A stretch of DNA of 64,000 bases from JBFLYO01 sp040756745 (GTDB taxonomy: Bacteria > Bacteroidota > Ignavibacteria > UBA10030 > UBA6906), in assembly GCA_040756745.1 (NCBI GenBank), contig JBFLYO010000007.1, forward strand, positions 62,001 through 126,000, written 5' to 3'. Position 1 is the first letter of the stretch, and each line of letters opens with the position of its first letter. This document shows positions 16,909 to 24,662 of the stretch, piece after piece. Position numbers and translations under genes: made by a program. The notes under the pieces were generated by a model. It saw only the letters and a program-made list of their open reading frames with translations. It had not been told where the DNA came from and searched no databases.

Positions 16909-18216
16909 CTATTTCTGTTTGAACGAGAGAACGACGGGAACGCCCGCAAAGGTGAAATGCGAACGGATGGAGTTCTCGAGATACCGGCGGTAATTGTCGT
17001 CGATCATCGTCGGCTCATTGCAGAAGAACGCGAACACGGGGGGACGGGTATTCACCTGCGCGATGTACTTGATCTTGATCTCCTTTCCAGATCTGCTCCG
17101 GGGAGGAAACGCCTTGATGTCCGAGCCCAACACGTCGTTCAGCTCGTTGGTCGGGATCCTCTTATTCTGTTCAGCATCGGCTGCCTTCGCCATGTCGAGC
17201 ACTCTCCCGATGCGCTGTCGGGTGAGGGCTGAGACAAAGACGAGAGGAACAAAATCATACATGCGGAGCCGGTCCTTCAGGGCGCGTTCAAAGACGCCCG
17301 CGGTCCTGTCGTCCTTCTCAATGAGATCCCATTTGTTGACTGCAATAACGGTGGCACGTTTCCGCTCGAGGGCCGTTTCGACGATGCGGAGGTCCTGATG
17401 TTCGGGCCCCTGGGTTGCGTCGAGGATGACGACCGCGACGTCGCACCGTTCGATGCTTTTGAGCGTTCGGACGGCGCTGAAGAACTCGATGCTCTCCCTG
17501 ATCTTCGCCTTGCGCCGCAGTCCCGCCGTGTCGATCAGCAGCAGCTCCTCTCCCTGGTAGCGGAGGACGGCGTCGACGGGATCGCGGGTAGTGCCAGGGA
17601 TCGGCGTGACAATGTGCCTTTCCTCGCGGAGCAGGGCGTTCACCAGGGAGGACTTGCCGACGTTGGGTTTCCCAATGATGGCGATCTTCAGCCGGGGATC
17701 CGGCCGTTCTCCCCCGGGAGGCGGCATGTCGCGGACGACCAGGTCGAGGAGATCGCCGATCCGCCTTCCGACCAGCGCCGACACAGGGATCGGTTCCCCC
17801 AAACCGAGCGTGTAGAACTCAGCGACGGCTCCTTCCGTCGAATCGCCGTCCACTTTATTGACGATCAGAAGGACCTTTTTCTTTGCCTTCCGCAGGATTG
17901 CCGCAAGTTCCGCGTCCGCCGGGACGCGGCCTGCCTTTCCATCGACGACGAACAGAATCAGGTCAGCCTCTTCAATGGCGATCTGCGCCTGCTCGCGCAC
18001 CGCGGCCTCGATCACATCTTCCGACGCCGGGACGAAGCCGCCGGTATCGACGATGGTGAATTCACGCCCCGCCCAGTCGGCCGCCGCATAGTTCCGGTCC
18101 CGCGTCACCCCCGGAAGATCGTGTACGATGGCATCGCGGTGTCCGAGAATCCTGTTGAACAACGTAGATTTGCCGACGTTGGGACGCCCGACAATCGCGA
18201 CGAGCCGATGGGACAT
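16909..18216 (-). CDS. der: Ribosome biogenesis GTPase Der
   Basis: Double GTPase needed for 50S assembly. Two G domains are present: the first with GRPNVGKST near residue 10, DTGGF and NKVD; the second with GKPNVGKSS near 180, DTAGL and NKWD. A KH-like domain follows (about 350-435). The ATG at 18216 gives 435 residues, the typical length, and removes 12 unlikely residues. There is no strong Shine-Dalgarno sequence. Confidence 0.96.
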   Translation of the reverse strand: MSHRLVAIVGRPNVGKSTLFNRILGHRDAIVHDLPGVTRDRNYAAADWAGREFTIVDTGGFVPASEDVIEAAVREQAQIAIEEADLILFVVDGKAGRVPADAELAAILRKAKKKVLLIVNKVDGDSTEGAVAEFYTLGLGEPIPVSALVGRRIGDLLDLVVRDMPPPGGERPDPRLKIAIIGKPNVGKSSLVNALLREERHIVTPIPGTTRDPVDAVLRYQGEELLLIDTAGLRRKAKIRESIEFFSAVRTLKSIERCDVAVVILDATQGPEHQDLRIVETALERKRATVIAVNKWDLIEKDDRTAGVFERALKDRLRMYDFVPLVFVSALTRQRIGRVLDMAKAADAEQNKRIPTNELNDVLGSDIKAFPPRSRSGKEIKIKYIAQVNTRPPVFAFFCNEPTMIDDNYRRYLENSIRSHFTFAGVPVVLSFKQK

Positions 18217-18251
18217 GAGAACGGGAACTGTGGAACGGACGAAGCTGTGCA

Positions 18252-18280
18252 AAAGTACGACAATCGGGGGCGAGGTGCAA
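18252..18280 (-). promoter_or_regulatory. Promoter of der
   Basis: -35 TTGCAC (18280-18275), 17-bp spacer and -10 TACTTT (18257-18252). The -10 is followed by TG, so the site also fits the Bacteroidota pattern TAnnTTTG. It would serve der, the flavoprotein and upp. Confidence 0.6.
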
Positions 18281-18326
18281 GGAGAAGGACGAAGCGCGCT
18301 CGAAGCAGGACGCCCGGGCGGAGAGG

Positions 18327-18755
18327 TCAGGCCTTCTTCTTTCTGACGAGAGCGTGAACGCTGGCCAGAGCTTCGCTGAGCTTTTCGAAGCCGGATGACT
18401 TGGAGATATAAGCCGTTGCTCCTGCTGCACGGGCGAATGCAATATCTTCCTGCCGGTTCGAGGAGCTGACCACGACAACCGGGATGTCACGGAGGGCGAT
18501 GTCGTTCTTGATCAGCTTCAGTATCTGTTTGCCGTCCACCCGCGGAATGTTGAGGTCAAGCAGCACGAGCCCCGGGCGGGGCGCCTTCGAGGCGTCGGCA
18601 AACTTGTTCCGCCGGTACAGATAGTCGATCGCTTCCTGGCCGTCGCGGACGATATGAATCTCCCCCGGAACTCTGTTCTTCTTCAGCAGGTAGGTGGTGA
18701 GCCTCAGATGCTCGTGATTATCCTCAACGAGCAATATGTCGAAGGGGGTCTGCAT
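18327..18755 (-). CDS. Single-domain response regulator (receiver only)
   Basis: CheY/Rcp1-like receiver of 142 residues without an output domain. The acidic pair is Glu11-Asp12 (LLVEDN), the phospho-acceptor is Asp67 (VLLDLNIPRVDG), the Thr/Ser switch lies in VVVVSSSN, and the conserved lysine in YISKS near 119. The Rcp1-type loop between beta strands 3 and 4 is extended, as in phytochrome-associated receivers. No histidine kinase is nearby, so its partner is unknown. Confidence 0.92.
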   Translation of the reverse strand: MQTPFDILLVEDNHEHLRLTTYLLKKNRVPGEIHIVRDGQEAIDYLYRRNKFADASKAPRPGLVLLDLNIPRVDGKQILKLIKNDIALRDIPVVVVSSSNRQEDIAFARAAGATAYISKSSGFEKLSEALASVHALVRKKKA

Positions 18756-18812
18756 AGCGATGAGCAGTGAAAAAGCTCACGAAAGGATACAAAAATTTTT
18801 GGACGTAGTCTC

Positions 18813-18859
18813 TGACGCACGTCACATTTCCCAGGGTAGAACTGTGAGTTTGTCACAGT
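18813..18859. promoter_or_regulatory. Two inverted repeats in a divergent control region
   Basis: TGACG-CA-CGTCA (18813-18824) and ACTGTGA-GTTTG-TCACAGT (18841-18859) lie between the divergent response regulator and threonylcarbamoyl-AMP synthase genes. The second resembles a CRP/FNR-family half-site pair, but with a 5-nt rather than a 6-nt centre. Binding is inferred from symmetry only. Confidence 0.4.
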
Positions 18860-18919
18860 GGCAGAGAACGGTCATTTTACCCGGCCTGTCTCTGGCCCGG
18901 TTATGATCTGCTCAATTCA

Positions 18920-18964
18920 TTGCCAATTCCCAGGAAAATCCGTACCTAATTCTTCCAATTGGAA
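18920..18964 (+). promoter_or_regulatory. Probable promoter and palindrome upstream of the tsaC-type gene
   Basis: TTGCCA (18920-18925), 17-bp spacer and TACCTA (18943-18948) form a moderate promoter. A perfect 12-bp palindrome TTCCAATTGGAA (18953-18964) sits at the expected transcription start and could be an operator. Confidence 0.45.
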
Positions 18965-18978
18965 AACCAGGTGCAGTC

Positions 18979-19599
18979 ATGCGTGTGTCCATCCATCCCA
19001 AAAACCCCGAACCCCGTCTTATCCGAAAGGCCGCCGATATCCTCCGCGGGGGAGGGGTCATCGTCTATCCGACCGACACGGTGTACGGGCTGGGGTGCAG
19101 CACCGACAACAAGGCTGCCATCGAGAAGATTCACCTGATCAAGCGGCAGCGGTCCGACAAGCCGTTCAGCTTTGTCTGCTCAGACTTGACCCATATCAGC
19201 GAGTTCGCTCATGTCTCGAATATGGCCTTCAGGACGATGAAGCACCTCATCCCTGGCCCATACACCTTCATCCTCCCCGCCGCAAAGATGAAGCATCTGC
19301 CGAAGATCCTGATTTCGAAGCGGAAAACGGTGGGGATCCGCGTTCCCGACAGTCCCATCACGCAAGCGATCGTCAAAGAGCTTGGCCATCCGATCCTGAG
19401 CACCAGCGTAACAACAGAGGAGGGTGAGCTGCTCAATGATCCTCAACAGATCGCCGACCGGTTCAACAGTCAGGTAGACATGATCATTGATGGCGGGACG
19501 CTGCATTCCCCGCCTTCGACGGTGGTCGACCTCACAGGGGACGAGCCGGAGGTCGTCCGCCACGGCGCGGGCGATGCGGGATTGGTGCGCGGTAGGTAA
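18979..19599 (+). CDS. L-threonylcarbamoyladenylate synthase (Sua5/YrdC/YwlC family)
   Basis: Makes threonylcarbamoyl-AMP from Thr, bicarbonate and ATP for tRNA t6A37. The 206 residues show PTDTVYGLGC near 31, KRQRSDKPFSF near 56, PGPYTFILPA near 92, TVGIRVPDSP near 116, and a Ser-Thr pair in STSV near 141. No C-terminal Sua5 domain, so it is the short YrdC/YwlC type. The product feeds the tRNA that MtaB later methylthiolates. Confidence 0.92.
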   Translation: MRVSIHPKNPEPRLIRKAADILRGGGVIVYPTDTVYGLGCSTDNKAAIEKIHLIKRQRSDKPFSFVCSDLTHISEFAHVSNMAFRTMKHLIPGPYTFILPAAKMKHLPKILISKRKTVGIRVPDSPITQAIVKELGHPILSTSVTTEEGELLNDPQQIADRFNSQVDMIIDGGTLHSPPSTVVDLTGDEPEVVRHGAGDAGLVRGR

Positions 19600-19622
19600 A
19601 GAAACGGCATGCCACGCGCGCC

Positions 19623-19644
19623 CCGCCGGTGACATGACCGGCGG
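19623..19644. terminator. Hairpin between convergent genes
   Basis: A perfect 8-bp GC-rich stem (19623-19630 with 19637-19644, 6-nt loop) lies between the convergent threonylcarbamoyl-AMP synthase gene and the small DUF4177-like gene. No clear T tract, so it is a possible bidirectional terminator. Confidence 0.4.
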
Positions 19645-19666
19645 AGCGACGCACAGGCACCTTGAC

Positions 19667-19903
19667 TCACTTCGGGCGCTTGAACAGGAAGTAGTGATCG
19701 CCTCCGTATGAGACCACTGCGGCGAGCTCCCACCCCTCGGCACCGAAATCATTGATCTCTTTCAGCTGCATGTTTGCGCCGTCGCGGTATTCCCATACGA
19801 CGCGCGGAGGCGCCTTCTGGATTTCAGCGAATGTGGTCAGAGCAACGATGATGACCAGTACAGCGGCTGCAACGACAAGTGTAACCGGAGCTTTGAGTTT
19901 CAT
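19667..19903 (-). CDS. Small membrane-anchored DUF4177-like protein
   Basis: A 78-residue protein with one N-terminal transmembrane helix (about 8-27) and a short extracytoplasmic domain containing W-E-Y, then LKEINDFGAEGWELAAVV and FKRP at the end, the typical DUF4177 pattern. The function of this family is unknown. The ATG at 19903 is preceded by GAGGAG 12 nt upstream; a longer frame would add an unlikely extension. Confidence 0.72.
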   Translation of the reverse strand: MKLKAPVTLVVAAAVLVIIVALTTFAEIQKAPPRVVWEYRDGANMQLKEINDFGAEGWELAAVVSYGGDHYFLFKRPK

Positions 19904-19976
19904 GAGTGGGGATCTCCTCACTGGGTCCTGGATTGAACCGAATATACGCGAATCTGAGCGACGGTGCAACTGAAAT

Positions 19977-20004
19977 GCGGATTGCGGAATGCGGATTGCG
20001 GAAT
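19977..20004. repeat. Heptamer repeat GCGGAWT x4
   Basis: Exactly four 7-nt units, alternating GCGGATT and GCGGAAT, 26 nt beyond the 3' end of tRNA-Pro. The same words occur in the composite elements at 8.3 and 28.2 kb. Confidence 0.85.
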
Positions 20005-20029
20005 ACGCTCAAGCCAATCTGCAACGTTG

Positions 20030-20104
20030 TCGGGGCGCCGGGATTTGAACCCGGGACCTCTTGGTCCCGAACCAAGCGCGCTAGCCGGACTGCGCCACAC
20101 CCCG
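20030..20104 (-). tRNA. tRNA-Pro (anticodon CGG)
   Basis: A 75-nt cloverleaf on the minus strand: 7-bp acceptor (CGGGGTG with CGCCCCG, one G-U pair), D arm, anticodon stem CTTGG/CCAAG with loop TTCGGGA, a 5-nt variable region, and T arm CCGGG-TTCAAAT-CCCGG. The discriminator is A. CCA is not encoded, so it must be added post-transcriptionally. The anticodon CGG reads CCG proline codons, common in this GC-rich genome. Confidence 0.97.
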
Positions 20105-20119
20105 ATGGCAAATCGATCT

Positions 20120-20148
20120 AATTTACCAACTTTCAGGTGGAGAAGCAA
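20120..20148 (-). promoter_or_regulatory. Promoter of tRNA-Pro
   Basis: -35 TTGCTT (20148-20143), 17-bp spacer and -10 TAAATT (20125-20120). The predicted start is about 8 nt before the mature tRNA 5' end. Confidence 0.65.
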
Positions 20149-20280
20149 GGACGCGCAGAGCAGTGCAAGCAGCCGCTGGGTGTGACAAATAGCCGCCTCC
20201 GTGGGATCCGTTGTCCGTCACTCTCACTCACAGTCCGCCTTCCATCTTCTTCCCTCTTTTCTCTCTTCTCTGCTTCTCAA

Positions 20281-20308
20281 ACTCTTCACTCATCACTCCT
20301 AACTCTAT
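20281..20308. repeat. Degenerate heptamer repeat ACTCNNN x4 at a gene end
   Basis: Four 7-nt units with invariant ACTC (ACTCTTC, ACTCATC, ACTCCTA, ACTCTAT) at the end of an 80-nt pyrimidine-rich tract (from about 20220). The last unit covers the stop codon of the DUF4900-like gene. The rest of 20105-20280 shows nothing beyond the tRNA promoter. Confidence 0.65.
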
Positions 20309-21654
20309 TCTGCGCTCTTCGCCAGCCACGACTCCAGCGCCATCAACGGTGCGGTCGGCATGAGCAGGGCGTGATCGTTGTACAGACGGGCGTCGAAGCG
20401 GTACCCCTTCATAAATCCCCCGGTCGATGAGCCGATCGGCAGGCTTCCTGAACCCACTCCGCGCCGGTATTTCTGCGTAATGCTACCGTAAATATCGAGG
20501 ATCTGCCTCTTGCGGGTCACGTTATCCGCCGCGGCAAGGCCGCCGGTTAGCGCAACAATCGATGCCTCGATCCGAAACCGGTTCGAGCCGCTGTTGGTCG
20601 CATTATCGTTCATCGTGTTCGCGATAATAACGTTTTTGTACGCGAGCAGGCCGATAAAATCCCTGGAGTTCGGGTTGGATCGCGGACTGGTCCTGCAGAG
20701 TAAATCATTCGTGACGAAGATATTTCCCCCCCTCCCGGCGGCATCAGGGACCGTGAGCACCGACACCTTTCCCTGAATGGTCCCTTCCACGAACACGTCG
20801 ACCCCCGGCTCGTAGATAATCCCGCTCGGTGGCACCGTCATGACCGTGTCGGTCGAACGAAATGCACCATAGCCGTTGTTGCTTGTTCGTTTGAAGTCCC
20901 GGAAGTAGCGGACCATCTGCTGGCCGCTGGCATCGACAAAGAACTGGAGGTGTAGTTCCTTCTTCGTGGCGACCGTGATGAGACCGTTACCCGCCGTGAA
21001 CGACGAGTTGAAGTCCCCCCCGCCTGCAAGCATCGGGGGCACGGGCACGGGATCAAACGCCGTAGGGAACTCCACCAGGACACCCGACTCGGGCCTCTGC
21101 GTAAAAACCGGCACCGTCCCTGCGGTGATCGTCACAGGTCTCAGAGTCGTCACGCGTCCGTTGAAGACCGGCATGATCGTCGATCCGGAATAGTGGTCCA
21201 TCCGGAGCGTATTGTTGCTGTGGAGAGCACCATATGCGGTGTCGTATGTCGTCCAGGGGACGGACCCGTCATCATTGTCCGTCAGGACAACGTACCGGTC
21301 GAAATACCCAGGCTGGAGATAGAACACGACCTGTTGCACCTGGCGGTCCCCTCCCGTGGCAGGAAAGGCGCCCGTGGAGGTCACCTGGATCTTGGGTCCT
21401 GCGTTCTCGATCGTCACATCGAGCGTCCCCCCGTTGAAGTCCACATTGTCGCGCCAGTGGCCCCTGAAAAACTTGTTGAAGTACATCGCATCCGCCGCCA
21501 TGTTCGCTCCGCTCAGGGCAATATCGAACGCGCTGGCGCGGTTGAAATACATCGCGAAATTGTCCACCGCGTCACCGGTGTTCATGGTGGCGTTCACGAC
21601 GATCATTGCCGCAGTCATCGCTGCCACGAGCAGGAGCGCAAGCCGCCCGGTCAT
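20305..21654 (-). CDS. Membrane-anchored DUF4900-like protein (pilin-like set, member 3)
   Basis: A 449-residue protein of unknown function. One N-terminal hydrophobic segment (3-22) is followed by a long extracytoplasmic region with many Gly/Thr/Asn residues and beta-strand character. The layout (N-terminal helix, NRASAFDIALSGANMAADA, then a globular domain) recalls PilX-like minor pilins, but there is no canonical prepilin peptidase site before the hydrophobic segment. It is last in a tight three-gene run with gaps of 13 and 15 nt. DUF4900 similarity is suspected by pattern only. Confidence 0.65.
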   Translation of the reverse strand: MTGRLALLLVAAMTAAMIVVNATMNTGDAVDNFAMYFNRASAFDIALSGANMAADAMYFNKFFRGHWRDNVDFNGGTLDVTIENAGPKIQVTSTGAFPATGGDRQVQQVVFYLQPGYFDRYVVLTDNDDGSVPWTTYDTAYGALHSNNTLRMDHYSGSTIMPVFNGRVTTLRPVTITAGTVPVFTQRPESGVLVEFPTAFDPVPVPPMLAGGGDFNSSFTAGNGLITVATKKELHLQFFVDASGQQMVRYFRDFKRTSNNGYGAFRSTDTVMTVPPSGIIYEPGVDVFVEGTIQGKVSVLTVPDAAGRGGNIFVTNDLLCRTSPRSNPNSRDFIGLLAYKNVIIANTMNDNATNSGSNRFRIEASIVALTGGLAAADNVTRKRQILDIYGSITQKYRRGVGSGSLPIGSSTGGFMKGYRFDARLYNDHALLMPTAPLMALESWLAKSAE

Positions 21655-21667
21655 TGGCGCGCCTCCA

Positions 21668-22306
21668 CTAAATGGCTCCCTTCCCGAAGTTCCTGATCTC
21701 GAACCGCATCTGCTTCCAGTTGACCATCACTGTGGCGGAGGAATCGAGGCCTGTCACGGAGGTGTAGGGACTCACGTTTTCCACGCGCAGGCTCACCTCG
21801 ACGGCGAGAATTTCCTTCAACCGGTCGTACGGGACAGGCGTCGGAAGGGTGTCCCCGGTGTATCTCAGGTAACGTAGCCGGAACTGCGTGATCCCCATCG
21901 AGCTCCCCCCGTATTCCCCGACATTCTCCCTGCGATAGAGCATCCGGTCGCGCGGGTTCGTCGTCGACGTCACCGGCGGGCCCAGGGCGTATGTCACGTA
22001 GTCGACAATCCCGTCCCCCTCGTTGGAGGATCCGGTGGGGAGATCCGTCTTGAAGCGTATCGAGTCCGCTGCTGCGATCGTAACGACCGGGACCGCCATG
22101 TTGCTCCGGATCTGGCAATACCCGATCCGCCGGAGGTCCTCTTCGAGCACGGAAACCACCTCAACGAGGTTCTTCTGGGCGATAATTTCATCACGGTACA
22201 GCTGTTTGCTCTCAAGGTTCTGCGCGTTGAAATTCAGAAGCGTGAGGAGAAGGAGGCCCCCCGTGATCGCAGCGCCGATGATATCCAGGATAACCTGATA
22301 CCCCAT
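21668..22306 (-). CDS. Membrane-anchored pilin-like protein (member 2)
   Basis: A 212-residue protein of unknown function. An N-terminal hydrophobic helix (about 5-26, with an AAITGGLLLLTLL core) continues as an amphipathic helix (LYRDEIIAQKNLVEVVSVLEED), like the long spine of pseudopilins. A beta-rich C-terminal part then runs from about residue 75. It may belong to an unusual type II/IV-like assembly, but no ATPase, peptidase or secretin is in the window. Confidence 0.62.
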   Translation of the reverse strand: MGYQVILDIIGAAITGGLLLLTLLNFNAQNLESKQLYRDEIIAQKNLVEVVSVLEEDLRRIGYCQIRSNMAVPVVTIAAADSIRFKTDLPTGSSNEGDGIVDYVTYALGPPVTSTTNPRDRMLYRRENVGEYGGSSMGITQFRLRYLRYTGDTLPTPVPYDRLKEILAVEVSLRVENVSPYTSVTGLDSSATVMVNWKQMRFEIRNFGKGAI

Positions 22307-22321
22307 ACGGGTCCCTCCCCG

Positions 22322-22879
22322 TCACTGAAGGAACTTGAAGTAGCTTACGACGCACCGCCTGGTCAGGTCGGCCCGCTGGCCGTCGAACTGGAAATAGTGG
22401 GTCGTGCTCCCCGGGACGGTGTCGCAGACGGTCACCTGGACAAGCTTGAACCAGCGCGGGCTGAAGACTGCCGAGGCGGTTGGAGGGTCGTAGTAGCGGA
22501 CGACGCACCGGATACGGAAGTTCCCCACGCCGTTCACTGTCACCATAGTGTCGAGCCCGTTGAAGTCGTCCACGTCGTCGTACTGGGACTGGGAGACCTC
22601 ACCCGTCTCACGCCCCATGATGGTCGTCAGGAGCGGGAGTTTCGCTGCTGAATCAGCGCTCGTGGGCTTTGCAGCGTTGGAGAGGAGGTATTCGTCAAAG
22701 GCGAGCGCGGGACTGGTGATACGGTCGATGGTGGCATTTGCGACGGCGTTGGCGTTGATGCCGAGCTGGCTGACCGTGAGCGTTTCCGACGTGGACATGT
22801 TCGTCGTGTTTTCGTTCAGGATCAGCGTCCCGAGAAAGACGCCGGCCACAATGACGAAGATCATTTCGAAGCGGATCAT
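22322..22879 (-). CDS. Membrane-anchored pilin-like protein (member 1)
   Basis: A 185-residue protein of unknown function and the first of the trio. MIRFEMIFVIVAGVFLGTLI is an N-terminal hydrophobic anchor, followed by a helical Ser/Thr/Asn-rich segment, a conserved-looking DEYLLSN near 61, and beta-rich sequence to the end. A purine-rich AAGGAAGG serves as ribosome-binding site. Same architecture as its two neighbours, which suggests one surface structure. Confidence 0.62.
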   Translation of the reverse strand: MIRFEMIFVIVAGVFLGTLILNENTTNMSTSETLTVSQLGINANAVANATIDRITSPALAFDEYLLSNAAKPTSADSAAKLPLLTTIMGRETGEVSQSQYDDVDDFNGLDTMVTVNGVGNFRIRCVVRYYDPPTASAVFSPRWFKLVQVTVCDTVPGSTTHYFQFDGQRADLTRRCVVSYFKFLQ

Positions 22880-23003
22880 CCCGAATTCCTTCCTTCTGTG
22901 TGTTCACTGGTGAGCGTGCCCGAAGGAGTCCCGGGGGTGTGGAGCCGCATCGTCGCGGATGCAGCCACATGGTACAAGGTTCTCCGATGAATCGCAAGCC
23001 GGA

Positions 23004-23957
23004 TCAACGGGAGCCGTGTGCTTCGAGAAACCGCCTCTCGATCTCCGCCGCCAGCCGGTCGGGGGTGTCCGCAGCCGCCACATGCACCCATTGCACCCGG
23101 GGATCTGCGCGGAACCACGTAAGCTGGCGCTTCGCATACCGCCGGCTGTTCTGCTGGAAGAGGCGGAGCATCTCCGCGACATCGATCTCACCACGGAGAC
23201 AGGCATACGCCTCCCGGTAGCCGACGGTATTGAGCGCATTGAGCGAAGAAGAGTACCCGCGCCGTTGAAGATCCGCCACCTCTGTGAGGAGTCCGTCCTC
23301 GACGATGCGCCTGCACCGTTCGTTGATGCGCGTGTACAATTCCTTCCGGTCGCGGAGCAGCCCGAAGATACAGGGGACAAAGGAGAGAGGAGGACGGGGG
23401 GTGCGATGCAGCGCAGAGAGAGGGGTGCCTGTTGCGTGAAAGACTTCCAGTGCACGAATGAGGCGGCGCGGCTTCGTATGATCGATGCGCTCTGCCGACA
23501 CGGGGTCGACGCGCCGGAGCTCTTCCAGAAGTGCTTCCGTACCTCCCAGGCGGAGCCGCGATTCCGTTGCGTCGCGGAACTCCGGATCGGCCCCCGGTCC
23601 CTCGAACAACCCGTCAATCAGCGAGCGGATATACAGGCCGGAGCCCCCCACCACGATTGGCAGGCGCAATCGGGCAAAAATCTCGTCGATGATCGTCCTG
23701 CCTGCGGCGCCGAACTCGGCCGCGTTGAACACCTGGTCCGGCGTCAGGGCATCGATGCAGTGGTGGGGCACGGACTCTCGTTCTTCGGGCGTCGGCTTTG
23801 CGGTACCGATGTCCATGAATCGGTAGACCTGGCGTGCATCGGCCGAGATGATCTCTCCGCCGAGGCGCTGCGCCAGAGCGATGCCCACCGCCGTCTTCCC
23901 CGATGCCGTTGGGCCAACGAGCACAAGCACCGAACGATCATTGCTTCCCCATACCAT
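23004..23957 (-). CDS. miaA: tRNA dimethylallyltransferase MiaA
   Basis: Transfers a dimethylallyl group to A37 of tRNAs reading UNN codons; DMAPP comes from the IspH pathway. The 317 residues show the P-loop GPTASGKTAV near 15, ISADARQVYRFMDIGTAKP near 38, VGGSGLYIRSLIDG near 98 and a C-terminal QNSRRYAKRQLTWFR. I use the ATG at 23957; the frame could begin at TTG 23963, which lies inside a heptamer repeat. That repeat supplies GAGG 7 nt before the ATG. Confidence 0.94.
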   Translation of the reverse strand: MVWGSNDRSVLVLVGPTASGKTAVGIALAQRLGGEIISADARQVYRFMDIGTAKPTPEERESVPHHCIDALTPDQVFNAAEFGAAGRTIIDEIFARLRLPIVVGGSGLYIRSLIDGLFEGPGADPEFRDATESRLRLGGTEALLEELRRVDPVSAERIDHTKPRRLIRALEVFHATGTPLSALHRTPRPPLSFVPCIFGLLRDRKELYTRINERCRRIVEDGLLTEVADLQRRGYSSSLNALNTVGYREAYACLRGEIDVAEMLRLFQQNSRRYAKRQLTWFRADPRVQWVHVAAADTPDRLAAEIERRFLEAHGSR

Positions 23958-23959
23958 CC

Positions 23960-23987
23960 TCAATCCTCAATTCTCAATCCTCAATCA
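23960..23987. repeat. Heptamer repeat TCAATYN x4 abutting miaA
   Basis: Four 7-nt units (TCAATCC, TCAATTC, TCAATCC, TCAATCA) fill the gap between the pcm stop and the miaA start, ending 2 nt before the ATG. On the coding strand the unit reads GGATTGA, so each junction carries GAGG. Confidence 0.85.
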
Positions 23988-23997
23988 GTCTCTTTCT

Positions 23998-24630
23998 TCA
24001 CCATCCCATCTTCCCGATCAGCGGCACAAACTTGAAACCCTCCACCTCTTTCCGCTCAAACTGTTCGCCGTGCCGGGTGATAACCACGAGCGTCTGCACG
24101 GCGCGCGTGCCGACGGGAATGACAAGCCTGGCCCCATCGGAAAGCTGCTGCATGAGCGGCGCGGGGACATCGGGGGCGCCGGCAGTGACGATGACGCCGT
24201 CGAACGGTGCGAACTCATTCCACCCGACCGTGCCGTCCCCCCCCTTGGAGGCGATGCGGTAGTTCAGCCGGTCGAGCACCTTCCGTGCGGCGCTGAGCAG
24301 GTCCGGGTTACGTTCGATGGTGAAGACGCGCGCACCCATCGCCGCAAGGATTGCGGCCTGGTACCCTGAGCCGGTACCCACCTCAAGGATCTTGTCTCCC
24401 GGTTCGAGGCACAGCTCCTGCGTCATGAATGCGACGGTGTAGGGCTGGGAGATGGTCTGGCCGTGACCGATGGGAAGCGCGGAGTCTTCGTAGGCCCTAT
24501 TGATGAACGCTTCCATGACGAACGCGTGCCGGTCCACCGTTTCCATGGCACGCAGCAAACGCTCGTCGGTGATCCCTCGTTCCTTGAGGAGAGCGATCAT
24601 CTCCGCCCGTTCTTCGTCAAACCGTCCCAT
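23998..24630 (-). CDS. pcm: Protein-L-isoaspartate O-methyltransferase
   Basis: Repairs damaged isoaspartyl residues using SAM. The 210 residues have the family segment ALPIGHGQTISQPYTVAFM near 50-70 and the SAM-binding motif ILEVGTGSGYQAA near 82. The acidic end of motif I is in FTIERNPDL, and the C-terminus is the usual FVPLIG. It starts 32 nt after the cdaA stop. Confidence 0.94.
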   Translation of the reverse strand: MGRFDEERAEMIALLKERGITDERLLRAMETVDRHAFVMEAFINRAYEDSALPIGHGQTISQPYTVAFMTQELCLEPGDKILEVGTGSGYQAAILAAMGARVFTIERNPDLLSAARKVLDRLNYRIASKGGDGTVGWNEFAPFDGVIVTAGAPDVPAPLMQQLSDGARLVIPVGTRAVQTLVVITRHGEQFERKEVEGFKFVPLIGKMGW

Positions 24631-24662
24631 GTCGGCCCCCTGCCCTTGGGTATGTCATCATG

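Noticed and set aside
19906..20185. Short frames with a PGFEPGTSWSRTKRA-like sequence
   Set aside because: This is the well-known false protein produced by translating a tRNA gene; tRNA-Pro explains it.
22904..23617. 237-codon minus-strand frame overlapping miaA
   Set aside because: Different frame from miaA, Arg/Ser-rich shadow; miaA motifs are in the other frame.
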